From the NCBI RefSeq assembly GCF_002632825.1, contig NZ_NJAJ01000010.1, positions 62,001 to 126,000 of the forward strand: 64,000 nucleotides of DNA, in the 5' to 3' direction. Origin of the DNA: Xenorhabdus stockiae. GTDB lineage: Bacteria; Pseudomonadota; Gammaproteobacteria; Enterobacterales; Enterobacteriaceae. The notes beneath the pieces were generated by a model, which saw only the letters and a list, made by a program, of their open reading frames with translations, had not been told where the DNA came from and did not search any database. Of this stretch, positions 47,614 to 58,031 are shown piece after piece (position 1 is the first letter of the stretch; each line of letters begins with the position of its first letter). Position numbers and translations under genes: made by a program.

Positions 47614-48789
47614 ATGAAAGTATCACATATTATAAATTTACAAGGGTTTGGAGGAGCTGAACGTCTTTTTATTGAGTATTTGAAAAATAGCTCTTTTGAG
47701 AACTATGTGATATGCACAAGTAATGATGTTAATAAGAATATTTTATCTGAACTTTCTAGTTCGAAAATTATTTATTCGAATAGAATTATCAATAAATTGA
47801 AGTTTAAATACCCTGCTTTTATTAGAAAATTTATACTACAAATAAAAATTGAAAGAGCAAAACCAGATTTAGTTATTGTATGGGACTTTGTTCCTAAATT
47901 ATTAAAAAAGACATCGTGCCCTATTATCTACTATGATCATGGATGTTCATGGCGTTACTCTCAACATGGGAAGACTCTAGAGTTTTTTTCTATGCTTAAT
48001 GGAGCGATTGCAGCCTCTCATGCGGCTTGTCGTGTAATGGAGATAAGGTTTAAACCTGTTTTTCCTATCGAAACTATAACAAATCGATTATCTATCGCAA
48101 TTGAAAAAAAAACAAAGGATTTCATTAAAAATAGTGTTGTGATTGGTACTGCATCCAGGCTAGTGAGCTTAAAAGGTATTAGTGTTTCTATATTAGTAGT
48201 AAACGAATTAATAAGGAAAAATATCAATACACAATTACTTATTGCTGGTGATGGAGAAATAAAAAATGATTTAGAGGAGTTAGTACATAAATTAGGAATA
48301 GAAAAGCATGTTAAATTTATTGGATATCAGGCTGATATGAGTAAATTTTATAAAAAAATTGATATATATATGAGTTCTCCTATTACAGAACCATTTGGTC
48401 TATCATGCATTGAAGCATTAAGTAATGCTGTACCAGTGATTTTCCCGTTAGTAGACGGTCAACCAGAAGCGGTTAAAGACGGATATTGTGGCATAGGTCT
48501 AAAACCTACCATTTCTATCGAAGAACATAAAAAACTCACTGGCATTGATATAAATTTTCCTCACCAAGTGTATGATCCTATTAATGATCAATTAACAGAG
48601 CCTAAATTGCTTTCACATATTGACTGTGCCAATGCAATTGAACGTTTACTCAAAGATCCATCGTTATATGAATCAATGAGCAGAAACGCTGTTGAGTGGT
48701 CTAAAGAAAGCATGAATTATGAAAAGTTCTTACATGAATTTGAAGATGCTTTAAGTTCTTTTGCGAAACCAGCTTTACCCCGAAAGTAG
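47614..48789 (+). CDS. GT4-family glycosyltransferase (AT-rich)
   Basis: A 391-residue GT4 enzyme: Q-G-F-G-G-A-E-R-L-F-I-E-Y-L (about residues 10-23), L-L-I-A-G-D-G-E-I, and P-I-T-E-P-F-G-L-S-C-I-E-A-L-S-N-A-V-P-V (retaining E-x7-E). AAGG precedes the ATG. Its last 15 bp overlap the convergent end of waaC: the AT-rich insert runs right into the backbone gene. The sugar is unknown. Confidence 0.86.
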   Translation: MKVSHIINLQGFGGAERLFIEYLKNSSFENYVICTSNDVNKNILSELSSSKIIYSNRIINKLKFKYPAFIRKFILQIKIERAKPDLVIVWDFVPKLLKKTSCPIIYYDHGCSWRYSQHGKTLEFFSMLNGAIAASHAACRVMEIRFKPVFPIETITNRLSIAIEKKTKDFIKNSVVIGTASRLVSLKGISVSILVVNELIRKNINTQLLIAGDGEIKNDLEELVHKLGIEKHVKFIGYQADMSKFYKKIDIYMSSPITEPFGLSCIEALSNAVPVIFPLVDGQPEAVKDGYCGIGLKPTISIEEHKKLTGIDINFPHQVYDPINDQLTEPKLLSHIDCANAIERLLKDPSLYESMSRNAVEWSKESMNYEKFLHEFEDALSSFAKPALPRK

Positions 48790-49746
48790 CACACCCTGCA
48801 AGAACAGCATAATCTCTGATGGTTTAATACTCTTCATCGTATTATCTTTTGACTTCAGAGAATGCTGTTCTTTCCCATAGCCGCCAATCAAACCCGGGTC
48901 TGTTGGTCCGAACAGTGTAATATTCGGACGATCAAGTGCTGCGGTAAGATGACTCAATCCGGTATCAACAGAAACAACAACTTTCGCGCCGGCAATAACT
49001 CGTGCAACTTCTGCTAATGTTAGTTTTGGCAATACTTCAACATGGGAAAAACCTTCTGCCAGACGTAATGCTCGCTGGTGTTCATGCTCTGCTCCCCAAG
49101 GAAGTTTGATTTTCAGACCAGCAGGCTGAATTTCTGCAATAAGCTGCCGCCAGTGCTCTTCCGGCCAGTGTTTTTCATCACGAGTAGTTGCATGTAGGAA
49201 TACAAGATAACTATTTTTACTTTCCGTTTGCTGATTCAGAAAATGGCGGGCAATAGCGTAGTCGCCAGAATCTACCGGTTTTTGATAACCCAAACTATCT
49301 GCAAACAATTCACGAATGCGTTCTACGGCATGTTGCTGCTTGCTCACTGAGTGACGCTGATCGTAGAAAAAACTGGCAAGTGGTTCACGAATGCTTTTTC
49401 TGTCATAGCCATGTTTTATGCCTTGCGACAATCGTGTCACGAAAAAAGCACTTTTTAATAGGCCCTGAGCATCAATAACTGCATCATATTGTTGTTGCTG
49501 TAACTGCTCCCTGAAACGTGCCCGTTCTTCACGGATATCTTTTCTAAACCAGTTTTTTCTCCAACGACGAATCGCAACCGGAATAACAGTTTCAACGGCA
49601 CTGTGCCATGTGGGAATTTGAGCAAAGCCTTCTTCAACGACCCAGTCAAATTTAATATTCGGTATGTGCTTTTTGGCATCAGTTAATGCGGGCAAGGAAT
49701 GTAACACATCACCCATTGAAGAGGTTTTTACCAGTAAAACACGCAT
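48775..49746 (-). CDS. waaC: LPS heptosyltransferase I WaaC
   Basis: A 323-residue GT9 enzyme adding the first heptose to Kdo2-lipid A: M-R-V-L-L-V-K-T-S-S-M-G-D-V-L-H-S-L-P-A-L at the start, V-I-D-A-Q-G-L-L-K-S-A and the donor site V-S-V-D-T-G-L-S-H-L-T-A-A-L. It is coupled to waaF (one-base overlap at 49746). No waaL follows it, unlike E. coli. Confidence 0.96.
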   Translation of the reverse strand: MRVLLVKTSSMGDVLHSLPALTDAKKHIPNIKFDWVVEEGFAQIPTWHSAVETVIPVAIRRWRKNWFRKDIREERARFREQLQQQQYDAVIDAQGLLKSAFFVTRLSQGIKHGYDRKSIREPLASFFYDQRHSVSKQQHAVERIRELFADSLGYQKPVDSGDYAIARHFLNQQTESKNSYLVFLHATTRDEKHWPEEHWRQLIAEIQPAGLKIKLPWGAEHEHQRALRLAEGFSHVEVLPKLTLAEVARVIAGAKVVVSVDTGLSHLTAALDRPNITLFGPTDPGLIGGYGKEQHSLKSKDNTMKSIKPSEIMLFLQGVLLSG

Positions 49747-50798
49747 TAACGCAGGTTCTCCGCCTGTAAGAGTTTTTCCAATGAGGACAAAACCCGCTCT
49801 GGCTGAATATCGATAAGGCTCTGATGGTAGCCACCATCACTGTCACCTTTTCTGATTTTATGGTAGCCGGTAATCAGGCGGATCACTTCCGCTTTATCTG
49901 ACAGCGGAGGAGTGAAATTAGGGCTGCTTGGACCATATAGTGCCACCAGCGGACGGTTCAGGGCTGCCGCGACATGCATTAAACCAGAGTCATTGGTAAC
50001 AATAGCATCACAGGCTGCGATAATATTCACCGCTTGTTCAAGGGAAGTCTTGCCTGCAAGGTTGAGGCACTGTTTGCGGGCGTCTTCACTCAAAAGTGCG
50101 CGGATATCTTCACCGGCTTCATTGTCTTTAGCGGAGCCAAATAGCAGTATCTGATAGCCCTTTTGGGTGATCAGCTGTTCGGCAAGTGTGGCGTAATGAT
50201 AATGCGGCCAGCGTTTCGCTGGGCCAAATTCTGCACCGGGACAAAAACCGATAACGGGGCGATGATCGTCGATATTAAACGCGGCGGTTGATTCTGCAAT
50301 ATCTTGCTCACTGACAGTCAGTTGAGGCCATAACAGAGGGTGAGAAAGATTTTCCGCGCTATGTACAGTTTTCCCGTCATATGCAAGAGCGACATAGCGC
50401 TGAACCATAAGCGGAAAAGCACTTTTATTCAGAGTGCGGATATCATTCAGCAAACCATAGCGCATTTCACCACGCCAGCCTGTACGCAAAGGGATATTGG
50501 CGAAGAAAGGCACCAAAGCAGATTTAAACGAATTAGGGAGGATGTATGCGTGATCATATTTACGTTCACGCAGTGCTACCCCAAGACGGCGGCGTTCACC
50601 GATGGCAAGTGCTCCGTGCCCCAGAGGCATTGCCAGAGCTTGATTAACCTCCGGCATTTTTGCCAGTAATGGACGACACCATTCTGGCGCCATCACATCA
50701 ATTTCTGCATTTGGGTATAAAGCCTTCAAGGTACGGTAGAGGCTTTGTGACATCATCATATCACCCACCCATGATGGGCCGATCACCAATATCTTCAT
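49746..50798 (-). CDS. waaF: LPS heptosyltransferase II WaaF
   Basis: A 350-residue GT9 enzyme adding heptose II: I-L-V-I-G-P-S-W-V-G-D-M-M-M-S-Q-S at the start, G-F-C-P-G-A-E-F-G-P-A-K-R-W and I-V-T-N-D-S-G-L-M-H-V-A-A-A-L. It is the middle gene of hldD-waaF-waaC on the minus strand, 9 bp after hldD. Confidence 0.97.
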   Translation of the reverse strand: MKILVIGPSWVGDMMMSQSLYRTLKALYPNAEIDVMAPEWCRPLLAKMPEVNQALAMPLGHGALAIGERRRLGVALRERKYDHAYILPNSFKSALVPFFANIPLRTGWRGEMRYGLLNDIRTLNKSAFPLMVQRYVALAYDGKTVHSAENLSHPLLWPQLTVSEQDIAESTAAFNIDDHRPVIGFCPGAEFGPAKRWPHYHYATLAEQLITQKGYQILLFGSAKDNEAGEDIRALLSEDARKQCLNLAGKTSLEQAVNIIAACDAIVTNDSGLMHVAAALNRPLVALYGPSSPNFTPPLSDKAEVIRLITGYHKIRKGDSDGGYHQSLIDIQPERVLSSLEKLLQAENLR

Positions 50799-50807
50799 AA
50801 AGGTCGA

Positions 50808-51746
50808 TTAATTATCCTGATTAAGCCATTGCATATATTCGGTAACACCTTCAGCAACGGTTTTGAATGACTTGTCATAACCCGCAGCCCGAAGTTTTGT
50901 CAGATCAGCTTGAGTGAAGCTCTGATAACGGCCTTTTAATTTTTCCGGAAATTCAATGTATTCCACGGCTGGAGACTTTTCTTTATGGAACCCGGTAACA
51001 GCGTCAGCAATAGCTTGGAAAGATTCGGCACGTCCAGTTCCGCAGTTAAAAATGCCAGAAACGCTGTTTTTCCAGAACCACAGGTTCACCGCCGCAACAT
51101 CACCCACATAAATAAAATCCCGGCGGAAATGCTCGCTGCCTGCAAATAATTTCGGATTCTGTCCTTGATTAATCTGGGTATTTAAATGGAAAGCGACACT
51201 GGCCATGCTGCCTTTATGCCCTTCACGCGGTCCGTAAACATTGAAATAGCGGAAACCACAAATTTGAGAGTCTGCATGTGGCAGAATATCGCGGACATAC
51301 TGATCAAACAGGAATTTTGAGTAGCCATACACATTAAGAGGTTTTTCGTATTGGCGCTCTTCAATAAAATTGTCACTACGACCACCATAAGTGGCGGCAG
51401 AAGAGGCATACAGGAATGGAATCTGTCGCTCAAGACAGTAATGCAGTACATCTTTAGAGTACTGATAATTATTGTCCATCATATATTTGCCATCCCACTC
51501 TGTTGTGGAAGAGCAGGCACCTTCATGGAAAATAGCATCAATATCGCCTAGATCATCACCTGCAACGATGCTGGCAATGAAATCTTCTTTATCCATATAA
51601 TCTGCGATATCCAGATCAACCAGATTGGCGAATTTTGTGCCATCTTTCAGATTATCAACAACCAGAATATCTCTGTAGCCTTCGTCATTCAGTGCCTTGA
51701 CAATATTGCTGCCAATAAACCCTGCGCCGCCAGTGACAATAATCAT
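50808..51746 (-). CDS. hldD: ADP-L-glycero-D-manno-heptose-6-epimerase
   Basis: A 312-residue extended SDR epimerase that makes the ADP-heptose used by WaaC/WaaF/WaaQ. Its NADP site is [10 protein letters not shown] at the N-terminus. It has S-S-A-A-T-Y-G-G and the Y-G-Y-S-K-F catalytic pair, then [12 protein letters not shown]. The open frame runs to 51794; ATG 51746 (M-I-I-V-T-G-G) is the family start with AGGTGG upstream. It heads hldD-waaF-waaC and is divergent from kbl. Confidence 0.97.
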   Translation of the reverse strand: MIIVTGGAGFIGSNIVKALNDEGYRDILVVDNLKDGTKFANLVDLDIADYMDKEDFIASIVAGDDLGDIDAIFHEGACSSTTEWDGKYMMDNNYQYSKDVLHYCLERQIPFLYASSAATYGGRSDNFIEERQYEKPLNVYGYSKFLFDQYVRDILPHADSQICGFRYFNVYGPREGHKGSMASVAFHLNTQINQGQNPKLFAGSEHFRRDFIYVGDVAAVNLWFWKNSVSGIFNCGTGRAESFQAIADAVTGFHKEKSPAVEYIEFPEKLKGRYQSFTQADLTKLRAAGYDKSFKTVAEGVTEYMQWLNQDN

Positions 51747-51989
51747 TTGGCCCACCTCTAAATAGTCAGTTCGCTTTACTTTGGTGCGTATCATATCACT
51801 TAACCCTACTGACGACAGCTGCTGATATAGGGGAATATCCTGAAATCCTGTAACATCTCAGTTTTCAGGCCGTGATCCGCTTTACAAACTTGATATTATC
51901 TCTTTCCTCTCTGTCGTCACTGGCGATATCTATAAGTAGAATACATTGTGCATTATTACTTCATTTATTCAGGTAAGCAGGAGAGAAAG

Positions 51990-53186
51990 ATGTCAGCTTC
52001 GTTTTATCAGAAAATTAATGAGCAGTTGGAACAAACCCGCGCGGAAGGGTTGTTCAAAAATGAACGTATTATTACCTCTGCACAAGATGCAGATATTGCT
52101 GTTGCCGATGGTAACAATGTCATTAATTTCTGTGCCAATAACTACTTAGGGTTGGCGAATCACCCTGACCTGATAGCGGCTGCAAAAGCAGGAATGGATA
52201 GCCATGGTTTTGGCATGGCATCTGTCCGTTTCATTTGTGGTACGCAGGATTCCCACAAAGAATTAGAAAATAAAATCGCTGAATTTTTAGGCTTTGAAGA
52301 TGCCATTCTGTACTCTTCATGTTTTGATGCAAATGGTGGTTTGTTCGAAACGTTATTCGGGCCAGAAGATGCGATTATCTCTGATGCACTGAACCATGCT
52401 TCCATCATTGATGGTATCCGTTTGTGTAAAGCAAAACGTTATCGTTATGCCAATAATAATATGCAGGAACTCAGGGCTCAGCTGGAGAAAGCAAAAGCTG
52501 AAGGCGCGCAGAATATCCTGATTGCAACTGACGGTGTGTTCTCAATGGATGGCGTGATTGCCGATCTGAAATCTATCTGTGATTTGGCGGATGAATTTGG
52601 CGCACTGGTCATGGTTGATGATTCTCACGCAGTCGGGTTTGTTGGCAAGCATGGCCGCGGTACTCATGAATACTGTGACGTCATGGGACGTGTTGATATC
52701 ATCACCGGTACACTTGGTAAAGCCTTGGGTGGTGCATCCGGTGGTTATACCGCCGCCCGCAAAGAGGTTGTGGAGTGGTTGCGTCAGCGTTCACGCCCTT
52801 ATTTGTTCTCCAATTCCCTTGCTCCTTCCATTGTTGCCGCATCTATCAAAGTTCTGGATATGCTGAAAGACGGAGACGAACTACGCGAGCGCCTCTGGAG
52901 AAACGCCAACTTGTTCCGTGAAAAAATGACAGCGGCTGGTTTTACACTGGCTGGAGCTGATCATGCCATCATTCCTGTCATGTTAGGGGATGCAAAACTG
53001 GCGCAGGAATTTGCCGCCGAGCTGTTGAAAGAAGGTATCTATGTGATTGGCTTCTTCTACCCGGTCGTTCCGAAAGGTCAGGCGCGCATTCGTACTCAGA
53101 TCTCAGCCGCCCATACCAAAGAACAAATTGAACATGTAGTGGATGCATTTACACGTATCGGTAAGCAATTGAATATTATTGCATAA
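51990..53186 (+). CDS. kbl: 2-amino-3-ketobutyrate CoA ligase
   Basis: A 398-residue PLP enzyme (alpha-oxoamine synthase family) converting 2-amino-3-ketobutyrate and CoA to glycine and acetyl-CoA. It has D-D-S-H-A-V-G-F and the PLP lysine in [15 protein letters not shown] before ATG 51990 sets the start; the 14 residues upstream are not conserved. It is followed at 9 bp by tdh, forming the threonine-degradation operon. Confidence 0.97.
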   Translation: MSASFYQKINEQLEQTRAEGLFKNERIITSAQDADIAVADGNNVINFCANNYLGLANHPDLIAAAKAGMDSHGFGMASVRFICGTQDSHKELENKIAEFLGFEDAILYSSCFDANGGLFETLFGPEDAIISDALNHASIIDGIRLCKAKRYRYANNNMQELRAQLEKAKAEGAQNILIATDGVFSMDGVIADLKSICDLADEFGALVMVDDSHAVGFVGKHGRGTHEYCDVMGRVDIITGTLGKALGGASGGYTAARKEVVEWLRQRSRPYLFSNSLAPSIVAASIKVLDMLKDGDELRERLWRNANLFREKMTAAGFTLAGADHAIIPVMLGDAKLAQEFAAELLKEGIYVIGFFYPVVPKGQARIRTQISAAHTKEQIEHVVDAFTRIGKQLNIIA

Positions 53187-53195
53187 GGTATCACT

Positions 53196-54221
53196 ATGAA
53201 AGCGTTGTCAAAATTAAAGGCAGAAGAAGGGATTTGGATGACGGAAGTGCCCACACCGGAATTGGGCCACAATGATGTGATGATTAAAATCCGTAAAACC
53301 GCGATCTGCGGGACGGATGTGCATATCTATAACTGGGATGAGTGGTCTCAGAAAACTATTCCGGTGCCAATGGTTGTCGGGCACGAATATGTGGGAAAGG
53401 TGGTCGCAATTGGTCAGGAAGTCAAAGGCTTCAAGATTGGTGACCGCGTATCCGGAGAAGGCCATATTACTTGTGGTTATTGCCGTAATTGCCGCGGAGG
53501 GCGTACTCACTTATGCCGCAATACAACGGGAGTCGGGGTAAACCGTCCCGGTTCATTTGCGGAATATCTGGTTATTCCGGCATTCAATGCCTTCAAAATT
53601 CCCGACAATATCTCTGACGAACTGGCTGCAATTTTTGACCCCTTTGGCAACGCTGTTCATACTGCTCTTTCTTTTGATTTAGTCGGAGAAGATGTACTGG
53701 TATCAGGTGCTGGGCCTATTGGCATCATGGCAGCGGCTGTGTGCAAACATGTTGGCGCACGTCATGTTGTTATCACAGATGTGAATGAGTATCGCCTTGA
53801 ACTGGCCAGACAAATGGGTGTCACTCGTGCCGTGAATGTCAGTAAGGAAAATCTGACGGATGTTATGTCAGAACTGGGTATGACAGAAGGATTTGATATC
53901 GGCTTGGAAATGTCAGGAGCACCACCGGCTTTCCGTACCTTGCTAAATGCTATGAATCATGGTGGGCGTATCGCTTTATTGGGGATCCCACCTTCTGACA
54001 TGGCGATTGACTGGAATCAGGTTATTTTCAAAGGGCTGTTTATTAAAGGTATCTACGGACGGGAAATGTTCGAAACATGGTACAAAATGGCGGCATTGAT
54101 TCAGTCTGGTCTGGATCTGACTCCAATTATCACTCATCAGTTCTCAATAGATGATTACCAGAAAGGCTTTGATATCATGCGTTCAGGGCAATCTGGCAAA
54201 GTTATTCTACATTGGGATTAA
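53196..54221 (+). CDS. tdh: L-threonine 3-dehydrogenase
   Basis: A 341-residue zinc-dependent medium-chain dehydrogenase oxidising threonine to 2-amino-3-ketobutyrate with NAD. The catalytic zinc site is C-G-T-D-V-H and G-H-E-Y-V-G, the structural zinc cysteines are C-G-Y-C-R-N-C, and the NAD fold has G-A-G-P-I-G-I-M-A. The length equals E. coli Tdh. Its terminator hairpin lies inside the end of convergent yibQ. Confidence 0.98.
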   Translation: MKALSKLKAEEGIWMTEVPTPELGHNDVMIKIRKTAICGTDVHIYNWDEWSQKTIPVPMVVGHEYVGKVVAIGQEVKGFKIGDRVSGEGHITCGYCRNCRGGRTHLCRNTTGVGVNRPGSFAEYLVIPAFNAFKIPDNISDELAAIFDPFGNAVHTALSFDLVGEDVLVSGAGPIGIMAAAVCKHVGARHVVITDVNEYRLELARQMGVTRAVNVSKENLTDVMSELGMTEGFDIGLEMSGAPPAFRTLLNAMNHGGRIALLGIPPSDMAIDWNQVIFKGLFIKGIYGREMFETWYKMAALIQSGLDLTPIITHQFSIDDYQKGFDIMRSGQSGKVILHWD

Positions 54222-54257
54222 CTGAGAATCTCATATACAGCTTAGTAAAATAAGTTG

Positions 54258-55343
54258 TTAAGAACCAGAACAGGTGCTGACTGCTTTATGAGCACCTGTT
54301 TTATTCTGTGTGCTCTTCTCTTTTATTCCTGCCTTCTTTTGCGTAGTTTTATCCTTCATCGCGTCTCCCTGTTGTGACTTTATTTGGTCAGTACTATGTA
54401 GCTTTTCAAAGTGCTGTTGCAGGATATGAATGATTGCACTGGGAACTAATGTTTCTCCAACCATTTTGAGATATTGCACTCTGGATTCTGATGTTATTCC
54501 GGATTTAGTGTTGGATTTCTGAGAATTAATACACTCTTGTTCAGTCTGTTTATCTGGTTGAGCGTGGTTGAGCAATTTGCTGGGAGCTACCAGCTCAATA
54601 TCATCTGGTAATGTTGCTAATCCTTGACGTAATGCACGAATCGTTGTTGGGTAAGGGTGACCAATTGCGATAGCGGACCCTTGTTTACGAGCCAGAGCAA
54701 TAGCGCGATTGAGTTGATGCAGAGTTTCTGCTTCTGTCTGAACATTATCCAAAAAGACATTCCGGCGGAGTATCTGTACAGGCGTGCCTATTGATGCCTT
54801 AGCAACCTGAGTGCTACCAATGGTTACACTATCCAGAAAATAGAGATGATATTGAGACAGGGCACCCATGACTTTTTTCATACCGCTAAGATTAGAAGTC
54901 ATTGCGCTGCCCATATGGTTATTCATACCAGTCGCATAGGGCACTTTCTGTATGGCGTTGCGAACAATGGCTTCAATTTCCTCTTTATTCATCGAAGGGT
55001 GCAGGGTATTTTTTTCCAACGGTTGTTTGCTAAGAGGTAACATTGGCAGGTGAATTAAAATTTCTCGCCCTTGTTTGTGGGCTTTTTGTGCCATTTCCCT
55101 GCCATGTGGAGAGTCAGGCAATATTGCTATTGAGACTGCAGATGGCATTTGTAATATTTTGTTCTCATTGTGAAGGCGGTAGCCAAAATCATCAATGACA
55201 ATAGCCAAACGAGCAGGATGAGCATTCAGAGTAAATGAAAGAACAAAAAGCGGTAATATTTTCCAGAGCCGAATATACCGAAAGCGCAGCATCCCAAATA
55301 ATAGAGTGAATGAATGTAGGCATTGTATTAATAGATGCTGCAC
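54258..55343 (-). CDS. yibQ: Divergent polysaccharide deacetylase YibQ
   Basis: Up to 361 residues: a membrane/signal segment near residues 20-42, then the divergent polysaccharide deacetylase domain (about 43-260) with I-V-I-D-D-F-G-Y-R, H-L-P-M, N-N-H-M-G-S-A and I-G-H-P-Y-P-T. The fold is known but the enzyme activity is not established. The C-terminal tail of about 90 residues is K/Q/T-rich low complexity. An inner start at 55292 is possible. It follows envC by 15 bp on the same strand, the conserved order. Confidence 0.92.
   Translation of the reverse strand: MQHLLIQCLHSFTLLFGMLRFRYIRLWKILPLFVLSFTLNAHPARLAIVIDDFGYRLHNENKILQMPSAVSIAILPDSPHGREMAQKAHKQGREILIHLPMLPLSKQPLEKNTLHPSMNKEEIEAIVRNAIQKVPYATGMNNHMGSAMTSNLSGMKKVMGALSQYHLYFLDSVTIGSTQVAKASIGTPVQILRRNVFLDNVQTEAETLHQLNRAIALARKQGSAIAIGHPYPTTIRALRQGLATLPDDIELVAPSKLLNHAQPDKQTEQECINSQKSNTKSGITSESRVQYLKMVGETLVPSAIIHILQQHFEKLHSTDQIKSQQGDAMKDKTTQKKAGIKEKSTQNKTGAHKAVSTCSGS
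54269..54304 (+). terminator. Terminator of kbl-tdh inside the yibQ 3' end
   Basis: AACAGGTGCT (54269-54278) pairs perfectly with AGCACCTGTT (54291-54300), followed by TTA. It lies 48 bp after tdh and overlaps the last codons of yibQ. Confidence 0.75.
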
Positions 55344-55358
55344 GATGGTTTCCCTCTA

Positions 55359-56666
55359 TTATTTTCCTAACCACGGTAACGGATTAACGGCACGTCCCTG
55401 ACGGCGAATTTCAAAGTACAGTGAAGGCTGTTGTTGCCCACCACTACTTCCTACCAGAGCAATCGGCTGACCGGCACGGACTTGTTGACCAACGCTGACC
55501 AGAGCACTTTGGTTATATCCGTAAATACTCATATCTCCCTTGCCATGTTCAACCACGACAACCAGACCATAGCCTTGTAACCAGTCGGCCAGTAATACTC
55601 GCCCATCTGAAATTGCTTTGACTTCCGTCCCTTCCGCTGCCGAGATAACAATACCTTTCCAGCGTAATTCGCCCTGTATTGTTTCCCCGAAACTGTGAAT
55701 AACTCGGCCCCGAACAGGCCAGATCGCCTGTCCGGCAGGACGGCCAAGTCCACCCGTTCGTGCCATCAACGCACGTTCATCTTCTGTTGGTTTATAGCTG
55801 GAGCCTTTTTGTTGGGCTTGTTTTTGCTTAGCCGCAACTTGTGCACGAACACGTGCAGCTTCACGCGCTTCCCGTTCCGCGCGAGCCTTCGCTTCCCGTT
55901 CTGCTTTTGCAATTTTATTACGTAGGCGAGTTTCGTTTTGCCGAAGTTCAGCCAGACTCTGTTGATCTTTTTTCAATGCGGATTCAAGAGTTGTCAGCGT
56001 GTTTTGCCGGGCTGTGCGGGCAACTTCCATTTTTTGTTTTTGTTGTTTTTGGCTGTTTAGCAGCGTTTGTTGCTCATTTTGTTTGCCCTGTTGCAGTTTT
56101 TTTTGCTGATTCAGTTTATCCGTTGTTTCTTGTAGCTTAGTGATAGTCTCTTCACGAGCCTGATTCAGATAACTGTAATAAGCCAGTATACGTTCTTTAC
56201 GCTGGGCTTCTGGGCCATTTAGCAGTAACTCTAACCCTTGATGATTTCCTTGTCGGAATGCTGCATCCAACTGGCTGGCAAGCCGTTTGCGCTGTTCTTT
56301 TTGTTGCATTTGCAGACGCTGAATATTTTTCGTCAGGGAGGTGATTTCATTCCCCAGTTTATTCAGGTGAAGCTGCGTGCTATGCAGTGAACGACCGACT
56401 TCTGAAATGGTACTCTCTTGCTCCTTGAGCTGGCTGAGGAGTTCAGTGCGTTGTTTTTGCTGTTGTTTGACACTTTTCTCTTTTTCGGCAATGTCCTGCT
56501 GAATATCTTTGAGCTGGTTTTTATTTTCTGAAATTTGATTGGCAAAGGTTCCCGAACAGAAAAAAGCAAACAGTAGGGCACAGAACAGTAAAACGCTGCT
56601 ACTAAATTGCCACTGTTTTTGCTTCTTCCGAAGGTTACAACTTTTGAAACCCTTATTATCAGCCAT
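55359..56666 (-). CDS. envC: Murein hydrolase activator EnvC
   Basis: A 435-residue divisome-linked periplasmic protein that activates amidases AmiA/AmiB through FtsEX. A hydrophobic signal segment (about residues 20-42) is followed by a long coiled coil (about 45-290, many Q/K/E heptads) and a degenerate LytM domain (about 320-435). In that domain the zinc-binding H-x3-D of active LytM peptidases is absent (G-I-V-I-S-A-A-E-G-T-E). EnvC is known to be catalytically inactive, so this is normal. It is upstream of yibQ. In E. coli gpmM precedes it; here it does not. Confidence 0.95.
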   Translation of the reverse strand: MADNKGFKSCNLRKKQKQWQFSSSVLLFCALLFAFFCSGTFANQISENKNQLKDIQQDIAEKEKSVKQQQKQRTELLSQLKEQESTISEVGRSLHSTQLHLNKLGNEITSLTKNIQRLQMQQKEQRKRLASQLDAAFRQGNHQGLELLLNGPEAQRKERILAYYSYLNQAREETITKLQETTDKLNQQKKLQQGKQNEQQTLLNSQKQQKQKMEVARTARQNTLTTLESALKKDQQSLAELRQNETRLRNKIAKAEREAKARAEREAREAARVRAQVAAKQKQAQQKGSSYKPTEDERALMARTGGLGRPAGQAIWPVRGRVIHSFGETIQGELRWKGIVISAAEGTEVKAISDGRVLLADWLQGYGLVVVVEHGKGDMSIYGYNQSALVSVGQQVRAGQPIALVGSSGGQQQPSLYFEIRRQGRAVNPLPWLGK

Positions 56667-57044
56667 TTGATTCAGTACCTTTCCCCGCTCTACACTAACT
56701 ATTTATAGTACTTGTCTATTATATGTCTGTTGTGCCCGATTATTTCATGTGAAATTGCCTCTGACCAGAGAATGGACAGCTTTTTTGTCTTCCCGAATCA
56801 TAATCTAAATTTTAGTGAATTTAGCTCATTTATTATCGAAAATCCTGTATCTGACCAGTTTGGCATGAAATATTTTAGCGGAATATGGCAATCAAGTATT
56901 TCATGAGGATTTTTTATTTTTTCTCGAAACTCTCCGCAAAAACTGCATTAGGTTGATGCTAACTGGCTGTAATTGACACAACACACAGGTATACTCTGTT
57001 ACCTTAAGATTTTTGTTATTAACTAATGGGAGTTGTTGCCCTCC
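56667..57044. other. Divergent intergenic region where gpmM and grxC are absent
   Basis: About 380 bp between envC and yibN. E. coli has gpmM upstream of envC and grxC between yibN and secB; neither is here. The sequence is AT-rich with no convincing reading frame longer than 65 codons. It must hold both promoters. A TTGACA at 56973 has no correctly spaced -10. Confidence 0.55.
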
Positions 57045-57482
57045 ATGCCGCAAGAAATCATGCAATTTATTAGCCGGAACACGATCCTGAGCCTCGTCTG
57101 GATTGCCCTGTTAGTGGCTGTTATCGTCCTGACACTAAAAAGTGTGTTCTCCAAGAGTAAAGATATCACTCGCGCACAGGTCATCCATTTCATCAATAAA
57201 GAAGATGGTATCGTCGTGGATTTACGCTCCCGTGACGATTTCCGCAGAGGGCATATCATTGGTTCTGTTAACCTGACTCCATCCGAGATTAAAGATAACA
57301 ATCTGGGTGAGTTGGAAAAACACAAAAAGCAGCCTGTTATTGTTGTTTCTGCGAATGGTCTGGAATCGAAAACACCGGCAGAGAATCTGGTGAAAGCAGG
57401 CTTTGAACAAGTTTATACCCTGAAAGAGGGAATTGCCGGGTGGACAGGTGAAAACTTACCATTAGCCCGTGGCAAAAAGTAA
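57045..57482 (+). CDS. yibN: YibN rhodanese-like membrane protein lacking the catalytic Cys
   Basis: A 145-residue protein with one N-terminal membrane helix (about residues 8-30, [11 protein letters not shown]) and a rhodanese domain (about 45-140) with [15 protein letters not shown]. Rhodaneses carry a Cys at the active-site loop; here the aligned loop is [10 protein letters not shown] and the whole protein contains no cysteine. It therefore cannot be a classical sulfurtransferase and may act as a binding or membrane-insertion helper beside secB. TTG 57033 is an alternative start. Confidence 0.9.
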   Translation: MPQEIMQFISRNTILSLVWIALLVAVIVLTLKSVFSKSKDITRAQVIHFINKEDGIVVDLRSRDDFRRGHIIGSVNLTPSEIKDNNLGELEKHKKQPVIVVSANGLESKTPAENLVKAGFEQVYTLKEGIAGWTGENLPLARGKK

Positions 57483-57560
57483 CGAATGTGAATGTAAGCA
57501 GTATACTTAGTACTTACATAATCTAGGTTTAATAAGGATATACAAAAGGTAAAAATTATT

Positions 57561-58031
57561 ATGTCAGAACAAAACAACACAGAAATGGCTTTCCAGATCC
57601 AACGCGTATACACGAAAGACATTTCTTTCGAAGCCCCTAAAGCACCTCAGATCTTCCAAGAAGAATGGCAGCCGGAAGTTAAGCTGGATCTGGATACTGC
57701 TTCTAGTGAATTGGTTCAGGGAGTTTATGAAGTTGTTCTGCGTGTCACTGTTACGGCGACATTGGGAGAAGAAACTGCGTTCTTGTGTGAAGTTCAACAG
57801 GCTGGTATTTTCTCTGTTGATGGCATCGAAGGAACTCAACTGGCGCACTGCTTAGGTGCATATTGCCCGAACATTCTGTTCCCGTATGCCCGTGAATGCA
57901 TCACCAGCCTGGTAGGCCGTGGTACTTTCCCACAATTGAACCTGGCACCAGTTAACTTTGATGCTCTGTTCATGAATTACTTGCAGCAACAGTCTGATTC
58001 CCAGTCTGATGAGGCAACACAGGAAGCCTAA
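57561..58031 (+). CDS. secB: Protein-export chaperone SecB
   Basis: A 156-residue tetrameric chaperone that keeps preproteins unfolded and passes them to SecA. It begins [25 protein letters not shown] and has [10 protein letters not shown] and the [21 protein letters not shown] substrate groove. Its stop overlaps the gpsA start (TAATG), so translation is coupled. Confidence 0.98.
   Translation: MSEQNNTEMAFQIQRVYTKDISFEAPKAPQIFQEEWQPEVKLDLDTASSELVQGVYEVVLRVTVTATLGEETAFLCEVQQAGIFSVDGIEGTQLAHCLGAYCPNILFPYARECITSLVGRGTFPQLNLAPVNFDALFMNYLQQQSDSQSDEATQEA

Noticed and set aside
55160-55195. GGCGGTAG octamer as an ops/JUMPstart element
   Set aside because: The match near 55175 is inside yibQ coding sequence and not upstream of a surface-polysaccharide operon; the same holds for a partial match in waaA. 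No JUMPstart was found.
56973-56995. TTGACA ... TATACT as a yibN promoter
   Set aside because: The spacer is only 11 bp, too short for a sigma-70 promoter.
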